Assembly (NCBI GenBank): GCA_902578545.1
Contig: CACHDI010000006.1
Span: forward strand, 1-64,000
DNA: 64,000 nucleotides
Source of the DNA: an uncultured Alphaproteobacteria bacterium
Lineage (GTDB): Bacteria; Pseudomonadota; Alphaproteobacteria; Rhodobacterales; Rhodobacteraceae
Direction of reading: 5' to 3'
The notes below the pieces were generated by a model. That model saw only the letters and a list, made by a program, of their open reading frames with translations. It did not search any database and was not told the DNA's origin. Every line of letters begins with the position of its first letter. Within the stretch, counting starts at the first letter, position 1. Below, piece by piece: positions 8,993-18,238 of this stretch. Made by a program: the position numbers and the translations under genes.

Positions 8993-11782
8993 ATGAGCTT
9001 ATATAATGCTTATTTGAATGAAATTTCAGAAAGAAAGAAAATTGGATTGTCTCCTAAACCTATTGATAGTGGAGATCTAACAAGCGAAATTGTTTCTAAA
9101 ATAAAGAATAATAAAAACAAGGAAAGAGATAATGCTTTAAATTTATTAATATATAATACCCTTCCTGGAACAACGTCTGCTGCAAGAGTAAAAGCGGATT
9201 TCTTAAAGGAAATCATAACAGGTAAAATTCAAATAGAAGAAATCACCCAAACCTTTGCATTTGAACTTCTTTCACACATGAAGGGAGGTCCATCTATTGA
9301 GGTTCTTTTAGATCTTTCACTTGGAGAAAACAAGAAAACTGCAAAAAAATCAGTTCAAATCTTGAAGTCCCAAATTTTTCTTTATGAACATGATACTAAT
9401 AGATTAATAGAAGCATACAAAGGTGGTAATGAAATAGCCAAGGAATTATTGATAAGCTATTCAAATGCTGAATTTTTTACTAGTTTACCCAATGTAGAGG
9501 AGGAATTAAAAATTGTTACCTATGTTGCTGCAGAAGGCGACATTTCTACAGATTTACTTTCTCCAGGTAACCAGGCTCACTCTAGGTCTGATAGGGAATT
9601 ACATGGTCAATGTTTTATTTCAAAAACTGCTCAAGATGAAATAAATAAACTTAAAGAGCTTCATCCTGATAAGAGGATCATGATAGTGGCAGAAAAGGGA
9701 ACGATGGGAGTTGGTTCCTCAAGGATGTCTGGTATTAATAATGTAGCTCTTTGGACAGGGAAAAAATCTAGTCCATATATACCTTTTGTTAACTATTTTC
9801 CAATTGTTGCTGGGACAAATGGAATTTCACCAATATTTATGACAACAGTTGGGGTAACTGGAGGAATAGGAATTGATTTAAAAAATTGGAAAAAGAAACG
9901 AGATAATGACGGGAATGTTATCTTAAACAATGATGGGGAACCTATTCTTGAGCAGTCTTACAGTGTAGATACAGGAACAGTTTTAGTCATAAACACAAAG
10001 AAGAAAAAACTTTACGGTGAAGATGGTAAGGAACTAGTAGACATCTCCTCATCTTTTACTCCACAAAAAATGGAATTCATAAGAGCTGGAAGCTCTTATT
10101 CGATTATTTTTGGAAAAAAATTACAAAGCCTTGCTTCTAATGTTCTTGGTATAAAAAATAAAATTATATTTGCTCAATCAAAAATGAAACTTGCTGATGG
10201 AAAAGGGTTAACAGCTGTTGAAAAAATCTTTAATAAAAATGCAATAGATATACCACAAAATACTGTTTTACTTAGTGGTTCTGACGTAAGGGTTAAAGTT
10301 AATATTATTGGTTCTCAGGATACAACAGGTCTTATGACTTCCCAAGAACTCGAGGCTATGGCAGCTACAAAAATTTCAGACTCTGTTGATGGTGCTTATC
10401 AATCAGGATGTCATACTGCTTCTGTTTGGGATATAAAGGCTCAGAATAATATTCCCAAACTTATGAAATTTATGAACGATTTTGGTTTAATAACTGGCCG
10501 AGATCCAAAAGAAAAATATCATCCTATGACTGATGTTATTCATAAAGTATTAAATGACTTAACAGTAGACGATTGGTCTATAATAATCGGAGGTGATTCT
10601 CATACCAGGATGTCAAAGGGAATTGCTTTCGGAGCAGACTCTGGAACAGTTGCTCTTGCACTTGCAACTGGTGAAGTATCAATGGTGATACCTGAAACAG
10701 TTAAAGTTACCTTTAATGGTATGTTAAAAAATCACATTGATTTCAGAGATGTTGTACACTCTACTCAAGCTCAAATGTTAGATCAATTTGGTGAAAATGT
10801 TTTTCAAGGAAGAGTTATAGAAGTACACATAGGAACTTTGCTAGCAGATCAAGCTTTTACCTTCACTGATTGGACAGCTGAAATGAAGGCTAAAGCATCG
10901 ATTTGCATTTCTAGTGATGAAACCTTGATAAAATCTCTTGAAATTTCAAAAAAACGAATTCTTCTAATGATAAATAAAGGAATGGATAATGAGTATGAGA
11001 CACTTCATAAATTAATAAAAATAGCTGAAAAAAGAATTCAAGAAATTAAATCTGGTGAATTACCAGCAATCTCACCTGATAAAGATGCAAAATATTTTGC
11101 AGAAGTTGTAGTTGATCTAGATATAATAGACGAACCTATGATAGCTGATCCAGACGTTAATAACATTGATATTTCTAAAAGGTATACACATGATACTATA
11201 CGACCAATTTCCTATTATAAAGCTAACAAAAAAGTAGATTTAGGTTTTGTTGGTTCTTGTATGGTTCATAAGGGTGACATAAAAATAGTTGCTAAAATGC
11301 TAAAAAACCTGGAGGAAAAAACAGGAACTGTAGAGTTTAAGGCTCCATTAATAGTAGCCGCTCCAACCTACAATATTATAGATGAACTTAAGGATGATGG
11401 TGATTGGGATGTTTTACAGAAATACTCTGGATTTGAGTTTAATGATAATAACCCAAAAAATACCGCAAGAAAAAATTATAAAAATATTTTGTACTTAGAA
11501 AGGCCAGGTTGCAATCTATGTATGGGGAATCAAGAAAAAGCAGCTAAAGGTGACACCGTACTAGCTACATCTACTAGATTGTTTAAGGGAAGAGTAGTTG
11601 AAGACTCAGAAAATAAAAAAGGCGAATCTTTACTTGCTTCTACTCCTGTAGTTGTTTTATCCGCTATTTTGGGAAGAACACCTACTTTAGAAGAATATAA
11701 ATCTGCAGTAGAAAATATTGATCTTACTAAATTTACACCATTAAATCAGATAAAAAATAATGGATTATCTTTGCACTTCTAA
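8993..11782 (+). CDS. acnB: aconitate hydratase B (bifunctional 2-methylisocitrate dehydratase)
   Basis: The 929-residue protein is the AcnB type: an N-terminal HEAT-like domain precedes the swivel domain, the reverse of AcnA order. Fe-S ligands lie in GSCMVHKGD and in RPGCNLCMGNQ near the C terminus. It interconverts citrate and isocitrate in the TCA cycle and often 2-methylisocitrate as well. The gene stands alone, with gaps of 297 and 250 bp on either side. Many alphaproteobacteria rely on AcnA instead, so the B type is a modest peculiarity. Confidence 0.97.
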   Translation: MSLYNAYLNEISERKKIGLSPKPIDSGDLTSEIVSKIKNNKNKERDNALNLLIYNTLPGTTSAARVKADFLKEIITGKIQIEEITQTFAFELLSHMKGGPSIEVLLDLSLGENKKTAKKSVQILKSQIFLYEHDTNRLIEAYKGGNEIAKELLISYSNAEFFTSLPNVEEELKIVTYVAAEGDISTDLLSPGNQAHSRSDRELHGQCFISKTAQDEINKLKELHPDKRIMIVAEKGTMGVGSSRMSGINNVALWTGKKSSPYIPFVNYFPIVAGTNGISPIFMTTVGVTGGIGIDLKNWKKKRDNDGNVILNNDGEPILEQSYSVDTGTVLVINTKKKKLYGEDGKELVDISSSFTPQKMEFIRAGSSYSIIFGKKLQSLASNVLGIKNKIIFAQSKMKLADGKGLTAVEKIFNKNAIDIPQNTVLLSGSDVRVKVNIIGSQDTTGLMTSQELEAMAATKISDSVDGAYQSGCHTASVWDIKAQNNIPKLMKFMNDFGLITGRDPKEKYHPMTDVIHKVLNDLTVDDWSIIIGGDSHTRMSKGIAFGADSGTVALALATGEVSMVIPETVKVTFNGMLKNHIDFRDVVHSTQAQMLDQFGENVFQGRVIEVHIGTLLADQAFTFTDWTAEMKAKASICISSDETLIKSLEISKKRILLMINKGMDNEYETLHKLIKIAEKRIQEIKSGELPAISPDKDAKYFAEVVVDLDIIDEPMIADPDVNNIDISKRYTHDTIRPISYYKANKKVDLGFVGSCMVHKGDIKIVAKMLKNLEEKTGTVEFKAPLIVAAPTYNIIDELKDDGDWDVLQKYSGFEFNDNNPKNTARKNYKNILYLERPGCNLCMGNQEKAAKGDTVLATSTRLFKGRVVEDSENKKGESLLASTPVVVLSAILGRTPTLEEYKSAVENIDLTKFTPLNQIKNNGLSLHF

Positions 11783-12032
11783 ATTCAGAAGGTAAATCAA
11801 TCACACTTTCGATTTTTTATTGAGTTAATCTAAACTACTTAAGAATTTATAAAATTTGGTTTAAATTATTTTTATTTAATTAATTAAATTTAATTTGTTG
11901 GTAGTTGTTGATATTTATGAGTGGTAAGGTATATTTAAGAAAATTCATTATTTTAAAAGTTATTATTAAAAAAAAATGAAAATAAAAAAATAATATATTG
12001 TAAAAAATTAAACATCTCCAAAGAAAATAAAA
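11783..12032. other. AT-rich intergenic region, nothing recognised
   Basis: These 250 bp between acnB and the DUF2182 gene consist largely of A/T runs. No clear hairpin terminator, open frame with a ribosome binding site, or RNA gene is visible to me. It must contain the acnB 3' end and the promoter of the 12033-14737 genes. Confidence 0.5.
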
Positions 12033-12812
12033 ATGCAGTACTTCCAAAAACATTATATAGAGGTAAGTTGGCTATTTTTTTATTTAGTAATAATCATCAG
12101 TTGGATCTTAATATTTTTAATGATACTAGCCTCAGATAATACAGCAAGTATTGAAAATTTTTATGGATCAGAATTTCTATCCACGTTATGTCAACCCATA
12201 AATAAAATGAGTGATTGGCCCTATGCGTTTCTTATGTGGTCCTTAATGGGTATAGCAATGATGGTTCCCACAATACAACCTACATTAAAAACTTTTGGTG
12301 ATTTGAGTAACTTACATAATGTATCGTACTTCGGATTTGTCTCGCTTTTATTTGGATTTATAGTAGTTTGGGTCATCTTCTCTGGTGTCGCATCTTTATT
12401 ACAAATTTATTTAACACAATTAAGTTTGGTAAAATCTGACGGTATTTTTATACATTTTATTCCCTCTGTTACTTTACTTTTTCTTGCTGCTATTTATCAA
12501 TTTTCTGATCTAAAAAAAGCTTGTTTACATAGATGTAGGCATCCACTTTTATTTTTTTTAAATGATTGGAATGGTAGTTTTGTAGCTTCTTTTTTTGTTG
12601 GTTTAAGAGTAGGTTTATATTGCTTGGGTTGCTGTTGGCTTCTTATGATGCTTGCATTTGTGGGTGGAGTGATGAATTTGGGTTTTATGGGTTTAGCAAC
12701 ATTAGTTATGATAGCTGAAAAACTCCCAGATTATGGACGTTACGTAACTTTGCCATTATCTCTTTTACTTTTGATTTCTGGATCAATAGTTGTTATATCG
12801 AATTTTATTTAG
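12033..12812 (+). CDS. DUF2182 family predicted metal-binding integral membrane protein
   Basis: The 259-residue protein has about six or seven membrane helices. Family-typical features are the MWSLMGIAMMVPT motif (residues 68-80), a CLHRCRHPL segment (Cys164, His166, Cys168, His170) and a CLGCC cluster at 197-201, all possible metal ligands. Function is not established for the family. It sits 13 bp upstream of a DUF1326 gene, its usual partner, so the two probably work together at the inner membrane. A copper or other soft-metal role is inference only. Confidence 0.8.
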   Translation: MQYFQKHYIEVSWLFFYLVIIISWILIFLMILASDNTASIENFYGSEFLSTLCQPINKMSDWPYAFLMWSLMGIAMMVPTIQPTLKTFGDLSNLHNVSYFGFVSLLFGFIVVWVIFSGVASLLQIYLTQLSLVKSDGIFIHFIPSVTLLFLAAIYQFSDLKKACLHRCRHPLLFFLNDWNGSFVASFFVGLRVGLYCLGCCWLLMMLAFVGGVMNLGFMGLATLVMIAEKLPDYGRYVTLPLSLLLLISGSIVVISNFI

Positions 12813-12825
12813 AAGGAAATTATAA

Positions 12826-13461
12826 ATGAAGCCAGTATTAACAGCCTTTTTAAAAAAGTGGAAAATAAAAGGAGAATTAATCTTAAATTGTAATTGCACT
12901 GTTTTTTGTCCGTGTGTTGTTAGTTTAGGGAAACATCCACCTACAGAAGGATTTTGCCAAGCTTGGGCTGGTATAAGAATTGATGACGGATTCTATGATA
13001 AATATGACTTATCAGGTATCAATGTAGCAATGATGTTAGAAATTCCTGGTAGAATGGCCAGAGGTAACTGGAAGGCAGCAGTATTCATTGATGAAAATGC
13101 TAGTACGGAAGCTTACGATGGATTAGTTAAAATATTAAGTGGGCAAGCTAGGGGTACTACTGGACTATTTACAAAATTAGTAAGTGAAATTATTGGTGTA
13201 GAAAGTGCTGCTATTTCATATACCACAGAGGGTAAAACAAGGCATTTAACTGTTGGCAATAAGATACAGGGTTCAATTACTCCTATAGTTGGTAATGATC
13301 CTAATGAAGAGGTAATGGTTAAAAACACGAGATACTGGATGGGTTCTGATATTACAGTATCTGCTGCAGATAAGGGAAGAGTAAGAGCTTTTGGTAGAGT
13401 ATGGGATTTTAAAGGCTTGAGTTCTGAAATTTGCCAGATTGACTGGCACGGGCCTAATTAA
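12826..13461 (+). CDS. DUF1326 domain protein with CNC-x3-CPC motif
   Basis: The 211-residue soluble protein has four closely spaced cysteines near the N terminus (Cys22, 24, 28, 30 in NCNCTVFCPC) and otherwise follows the DUF1326 pattern, ending with a FGRVWDFKG...IDWHGPN segment. No signal peptide is evident. The cysteine set could bind a metal or Fe-S cluster. It is co-directional with the DUF2182 membrane gene and precedes a ccr-like gene by 34 bp. The family has no agreed biochemical function. Confidence 0.8.
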   Translation: MKPVLTAFLKKWKIKGELILNCNCTVFCPCVVSLGKHPPTEGFCQAWAGIRIDDGFYDKYDLSGINVAMMLEIPGRMARGNWKAAVFIDENASTEAYDGLVKILSGQARGTTGLFTKLVSEIIGVESAAISYTTEGKTRHLTVGNKIQGSITPIVGNDPNEEVMVKNTRYWMGSDITVSAADKGRVRAFGRVWDFKGLSSEICQIDWHGPN

Positions 13462-13495
13462 AATTTGAGTAAATAAATTAAATAAGGAGAAGAAA

Positions 13496-14737
13496 TTGGC
13501 TGAAAAAGAAGTTTATGAGTTAGGTGATAAACCTCAATTAGGTGTAGTTCCAAAAAAAATGCATGCTTTTTTAGTAAGACAAGATAGATTTGGAGCTCCA
13601 AAAGATGCTTGGAAAAGAGAAATAATAGATGTTCCAACTTTAGGACCAAAAGATGTTTTAGTTTATGTTATGGCAACTGGAATAAATTATAACAACGTCT
13701 GGGCTGCTCTAGGTTATCCTATAGATGTTATAGCAATTAGACAAAAAAAGGGAGAGCCAGAAGATTTTCATGCGGGTGGTTCTGATGCATCTGGAATTGT
13801 ATGGGCCATTGGTAGTGAGGTAAATAATGTAAAAGTTGGAGAAGAAGTTGTTATTCATTCGGGAACTTGGGCTCCTGATGATCCTTGGGTTGTTTCAGGG
13901 AAAGATCCTATGCTTGCACCCAGTGTAAAAGTATGGGGATATGAAACAAATTATGGGTCTTACTGCCAATTTGCTAAGGCACAATCTCATCAAATTTTAA
14001 AAAAGCCAAAACATTTAACTTGGGAAGAGTCTGCCTGTTATATGCTATGTGCCTCAACAGCTTATCGTCAATTAATGGGATGGACTGGGCATACTGTTGA
14101 AAAAGACGATGTCGTTTTAGTCTGGGGTGCAGCTGGAGGTCTTGGTGCTTTGGCTCTTCAAATTGTTGCTGCTTTGGGCGGTAAACCGGTTGCAGTTATT
14201 TCAAGTGAAGATAAAAGACAATTTTGCTTAGATAAAGGTGCTGTTGGAGTGATAAATCGAAATAATTTTGATCATTGGGGTGTTTTGCCAGATACGGACT
14301 CTGCAGATTTTAAAAATTGGGTTTCAGGAGCTAGGGCTTTTGGAAAAGCTATTTGGGATATTATAGGTGAACGTAAAAACCCTAGAATAGTTTTCGAACA
14401 TCCAGGAGAAGCTACATTGCCTACTTCATGCTATGTTTGTGATTTAGGTGGAATGGTTGTTATTTGTGCTGGCACAACTGGTTACAATGTTTCTTTAGAT
14501 CTAAGGTATCATTGGATGCAACAAAAAAGACTTCAAGGTTCACATGTAGCTAATGATGAACAATCTAGGGCAGTCAATGAATTAGTAATAGCAAAAAAAG
14601 TTGATCCATGTTTGTCTGAAACTTATAGTTTTGACCAAATAGGACATGCACATCAATTAATGCATGATAATAAACATCCTCATGGGAATATGGCATGTCT
14701 TGTAAATTCGTTATCTAAAGGGCAAGGACGTTCTTAA
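13496..14737 (+). CDS. ccr: crotonyl-CoA carboxylase/reductase-like enzyme
   Basis: The 413-residue zinc-type alcohol dehydrogenase/MDR protein closely follows Ccr. It has GINYNNVWA (the conserved Asn), [10 protein letters not shown], a long insert with [12 protein letters not shown], the nucleotide loop [37 protein letters not shown] and KRLQGSH with the conserved His. Ccr reductively carboxylates crotonyl-CoA to ethylmalonyl-CoA using NADPH and CO2. No other ethylmalonyl-CoA pathway gene is in this window, so crotonyl- and acryloyl-CoA cannot be separated as substrates. The start is the TTG at 13496, behind AAGGAG. Confidence 0.85.
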   Translation: MAEKEVYELGDKPQLGVVPKKMHAFLVRQDRFGAPKDAWKREIIDVPTLGPKDVLVYVMATGINYNNVWAALGYPIDVIAIRQKKGEPEDFHAGGSDASGIVWAIGSEVNNVKVGEEVVIHSGTWAPDDPWVVSGKDPMLAPSVKVWGYETNYGSYCQFAKAQSHQILKKPKHLTWEESACYMLCASTAYRQLMGWTGHTVEKDDVVLVWGAAGGLGALALQIVAALGGKPVAVISSEDKRQFCLDKGAVGVINRNNFDHWGVLPDTDSADFKNWVSGARAFGKAIWDIIGERKNPRIVFEHPGEATLPTSCYVCDLGGMVVICAGTTGYNVSLDLRYHWMQQKRLQGSHVANDEQSRAVNELVIAKKVDPCLSETYSFDQIGHAHQLMHDNKHPHGNMACLVNSLSKGQGRS

Positions 14738-14809
14738 GGTTTTGAAAACTTTTATTGAATTTCTATTTTTACATAAAATTGAATACACCTTTAGTGAAAG
14801 ATATTTCTA

Positions 14810-16048
14810 TTGATTAGATTAGATGTTGATTTTGTAAGAAAGCAATTTCCCAGTTTTCAATTCGAGGAAGTAGTAGGCAATGGCTTCTTCGAAAACGCGG
14901 GGGGTAGTTTTATGTCTAAGCAAGTAATTGAACGACTTACTAGATATCATAATCAGAGAAGAGTTCAACCTTATTGGGTATTTAATTCTTCAAAGTTAGC
15001 AGGTGAAGAAATGGATGAATCCAGATCAAGAATGGCTGCTTTATTGAATGTAAGTAATAGTAGTCTACATTTTGGTCCTTCAACTAGTCAAAATACCTAT
15101 GTTTTAGCAAATGCCTTCAAAGATCTCCAAACTGATAGAAAAGTCATTATAGTAACCAATCAGGATCATGAAGCAAACTCTGGTGTTTGGCGAAGATTAA
15201 AAAATTTTGGATATACTGTAAAAGAATGGAAGGTTAGAAAAAATACAGGATCTTTGGTTTTAGATGATTTAATAAAAATTTTGGATAAAGATGTTTGTTT
15301 GGTTACTTTCCCACATTGTTCAAACATCATAGGTGAAATTAATCCTGTTGAGAAAATATGTGAATTATCAAAAGAAAATGGTTCTTATACTTGTGTAGAT
15401 GGAGTTAGTTATGTTCCTCATTCATTTCCTAATATTAAAAAAATTGGATGTGATATTTACATGTTTTCAACTTACAAAACTTATGGACCTCATTTAGGTA
15501 TAATGTATGTTGATGAAAATTTAAATAGGTTGTTACCAGTGCAAGGACATTATTTTAATGCTAAAGACCCAACTAAAACTCTAACACCAGCTGGTCCTGA
15601 TCATGCGCAAATTGCATCCGTTGCTGGAATAGTTGATTACATTGAAGAAATTGATAGGCATCATTTTAAAGATAATGAAGAAATAGCTACTCATTTAAAA
15701 GCTGAAAGAATAGGTAAATTACAGCGTGAGGCTGAAAGTGAAATTCTATTGCCTCTTTTTAATTTTTTAAAACAAAAAAAAGGAGTCAAAATTTTAGGTA
15801 ATATGGATCTTTCTATAGACAAGAAAGTTCCAACTATTTCTATTGATATCAAAGGTGATGTAGATGGAGTAGTTCAACAATTAAATAAGAAAGGACTAAT
15901 GGCTGGGTCAGGTGATTTCTATGCTGTAAGATTACTTGAATCGTTAGGTATTGAATTACCTGCAGGTGTGCTTAGATTAAGCTTTGTCCATTATACGAAG
16001 TCTAAAGAAATAGACTCATTAATAGAAGCATTAGATCAAATATTATAA
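14810..16048 (+). CDS. class V aminotransferase, cysteine-desulfurase-like protein
   Basis: The 412-residue fold-type I PLP enzyme has Asp197 in CVDGVSYVPH and the Schiff-base lysine at Lys223 in STYKTYGPH. It lacks a clear catalytic-loop cysteine of true IscS/SufS, so it fits the uncharacterised cysteine-desulfurase-like/isopenicillin-N-epimerase-like subfamily. The substrate is unknown. The start is a TTG at 14810. It is co-directional with the ccr-like gene, 72 bp downstream, which weakly suggests a shared transcript. Confidence 0.8.
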   Translation: MIRLDVDFVRKQFPSFQFEEVVGNGFFENAGGSFMSKQVIERLTRYHNQRRVQPYWVFNSSKLAGEEMDESRSRMAALLNVSNSSLHFGPSTSQNTYVLANAFKDLQTDRKVIIVTNQDHEANSGVWRRLKNFGYTVKEWKVRKNTGSLVLDDLIKILDKDVCLVTFPHCSNIIGEINPVEKICELSKENGSYTCVDGVSYVPHSFPNIKKIGCDIYMFSTYKTYGPHLGIMYVDENLNRLLPVQGHYFNAKDPTKTLTPAGPDHAQIASVAGIVDYIEEIDRHHFKDNEEIATHLKAERIGKLQREAESEILLPLFNFLKQKKGVKILGNMDLSIDKKVPTISIDIKGDVDGVVQQLNKKGLMAGSGDFYAVRLLESLGIELPAGVLRLSFVHYTKSKEIDSLIEALDQIL

Positions 16049-16149
16049 TATGTCATATATTGTTTAAATCAGAGAAAATTTAAAATGTTGAATTTTATAA
16101 TAATTAAAATACTAACCAAATCATTAATTTAACATTTTACGAATAATAC

Positions 16150-17430
16150 ATGAATAGCCAAAAAATTGCAGTAATTGGAGCGGGTATTTCTGGGCTTGGT
16201 TCAGCATTAATACTTAGTGAAAATCATGAGGTATATCTTTTTGAGAAAGAAAATAGATTTGGTGGTCACTCAAACACAATTACAATAAATAAAGAAGATA
16301 AACAATTCAAAGTTGATACAGGTTTTATTGTTTATAATGACAATAACTATCCTTACTTTTCCAGATTATTATCATACTTAAAAATTAAAACCATCTGGTC
16401 TGATATGTCTCTTGGTTTTTCATTTAATAATAAGAATTTTGAATACGCGTGTGATAATTTAAATAAACTTTTTGCTCAGCGTAAAAATTTCTTTAATTAT
16501 GGATATATAAAATGTTTAATTCAAATTTTAAGGTTTAATAAAGAGGCGCCATTACAACTTGCCAGAGGTGATCTGAAAGGATTAACCCTTAATGAGTTTC
16601 TTGTGCAAAATAATTATAGTAAGTTTTTTATTGATCATCTTATACTTCCAATGGCAGGTGCTATTTGGTCAACAAGTCTTTACGATATTTTAGATTTTCC
16701 TGCTGATAAGTTTGTAAACTTCTTCATTAATCATGATTTAATGACTGGTCTGAAGCCAGCCCAAAAATGGAGAACTATTGCAAACGGTTCGGAGCAATAC
16801 GTTAACAAAATTATCAACAATGTAAGAATAAAATCAAAGCTTAATGCCTATGTAATAAAAGTCGAAAGGTATCAAAATAAGTGTTTGATCCATTTTTCTC
16901 AAGGTCAGCGGGAAGAATTTGATCAAGTGGTTTTTGCAATATCTCCAACAATAATTAAAAATATTCTTAGTAATCAAACACCATCTGAAAGTAAAATTCT
17001 TTCAAAATTTAAAAATTCAAAAAATAAAGCGGTATTACATTCAGATCTCAAAGTAATGCCAAGACTAAAAAAAGTATGGTCAAGTTGGAATTTTGTAAAT
17101 AGTGGACTGAATGATTTTAAAGAAGATCCTCCAGGTGTAATTTATTGGATGAATAGATTACAAAATATCAATAAAGATTACCCTTTTTTTGTATCACTGA
17201 ATCCACAGGACGATATTGACGAAAAAAAAATTTATTATGAAACTGATTACACTCATCCTCTTTTTGACATAGAGACGGTAGGGGCTCAAAAAGAAATTAA
17301 TAAAATTCAGGGAAAAAATGGGGTTTGGTTTGCGGGTGCTTGGTTAGGAAATGGTTTTCATGAGGATGGTTTTGAATCTGCAATAAACATTTCAAAAAAA
17401 TTTAATAGTTTACCTGAATGGCTAAAATAG
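16150..17430 (+). CDS. FAD-dependent amine-oxidase-fold oxidoreductase, partner of a CFA synthase-like enzyme
   Basis: The 426-residue protein has an N-terminal dinucleotide loop GAGISGLGSALIL, an FGGHSNTI segment and a C-terminal FAD motif (WFAGAWLGNGFHEDGFESA), the signature of the NAD(P)/FAD flavoproteins encoded beside cyclopropane-fatty-acid-synthase-like genes. In Rhodobacter sphaeroides related genes belong to the RpoE-ChrR singlet-oxygen response and act on unsaturated fatty acyl chains; assignment here is by family and gene order. It is first of four co-directional genes (FAD oxidase, DUF1365, methyltransferase, transporter). Confidence 0.85.
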   Translation: MNSQKIAVIGAGISGLGSALILSENHEVYLFEKENRFGGHSNTITINKEDKQFKVDTGFIVYNDNNYPYFSRLLSYLKIKTIWSDMSLGFSFNNKNFEYACDNLNKLFAQRKNFFNYGYIKCLIQILRFNKEAPLQLARGDLKGLTLNEFLVQNNYSKFFIDHLILPMAGAIWSTSLYDILDFPADKFVNFFINHDLMTGLKPAQKWRTIANGSEQYVNKIINNVRIKSKLNAYVIKVERYQNKCLIHFSQGQREEFDQVVFAISPTIIKNILSNQTPSESKILSKFKNSKNKAVLHSDLKVMPRLKKVWSSWNFVNSGLNDFKEDPPGVIYWMNRLQNINKDYPFFVSLNPQDDIDEKKIYYETDYTHPLFDIETVGAQKEINKIQGKNGVWFAGAWLGNGFHEDGFESAINISKKFNSLPEWLK

Positions 17431-17467
17431 TATTAAATATTAAAATCATAAATTTTAGATCTATGTC

Positions 17468-18238
17468 ATGAAAAACTGTATTTATGTTGGAAATATTATG
17501 CATATGAGATTAGTTCCGAAAAAGCATAAATTCAATTATAGAGTTTTCAGTTTATTTTTAGATTTGGATTTTATTGACAATAAGAAGAATCATTTTAAAT
17601 TGTTAAAATTAAATAAGTTTGGTTTGATATCTTTTTTTAATAAAGATCATGGAAGTAGGACTAAAAATAAATTAAAGCCCTGGGTTAATTCATTACTCAT
17701 TAAAAATAACCTTCCGAAAGCTAGCAAAATATTTTTATTAAGTTTTCCAAGAATTATGGGTTTAGGGTTTAATCCTTTATCAGTTTATTTTTGTTATGAT
17801 AAAAAAATTTTAAAATCTATTATTTATGAAGTAAAAAATACGTTTGGCGATCAAGTTCCTTATGTTTTTGAAGCTAAAATTGATAAAGATGGAGCTATAA
17901 GACATTCCCAAAAAAAAGAAATGTATGTATCACCTTTTATTGATATGAATCAGAATTATCATTTTTCAATATATCCACCTAATAAAAGAATAGCGATACG
18001 TATAAAAGAGGAAGGAGGAGATGGTGACATTTTGATAGCTACACAAAATGGAGTTTATAAAGAGCTAACTGATTTTAATTTACTTTTAACTTTAATAACT
18101 CACCCTCTAATGGGTATTAAAGTAATTCTTGCAATTCATTGGCATGCACTTAGATTATTCTTAAAGGGTATACGATTTCATTCTTATACTGAGTGGGTAA
18201 GCAACAAATATGGATTAAAAAAGGGGGTTAATAGGTGA
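17468..18238 (+). CDS. DUF1365 family protein
   Basis: The 256-residue protein opens with CIYVGNIMHMRLVPKKHKF and contains the GLGFNPLSVYFCYD motif, both diagnostic of DUF1365. It has no evident signal peptide. These genes almost always lie between an FAD oxidoreductase and a CFA-synthase-like methyltransferase, as here, and are presumed to assist fatty acyl modification; the activity is unknown. The stop overlaps the next gene's GTG by 4 bp (GTGA), implying coupled translation. Confidence 0.88.
   Translation: MKNCIYVGNIMHMRLVPKKHKFNYRVFSLFLDLDFIDNKKNHFKLLKLNKFGLISFFNKDHGSRTKNKLKPWVNSLLIKNNLPKASKIFLLSFPRIMGLGFNPLSVYFCYDKKILKSIIYEVKNTFGDQVPYVFEAKIDKDGAIRHSQKKEMYVSPFIDMNQNYHFSIYPPNKRIAIRIKEEGGDGDILIATQNGVYKELTDFNLLLTLITHPLMGIKVILAIHWHALRLFLKGIRFHSYTEWVSNKYGLKKGVNR

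Noticed and set aside
16049-16149. ECF (RpoE/ChrR) promoter upstream of the lipid cluster
   Set aside because: No TGATC-N18-TAAGA-like pair could be found by eye in this A/T-rich gap.
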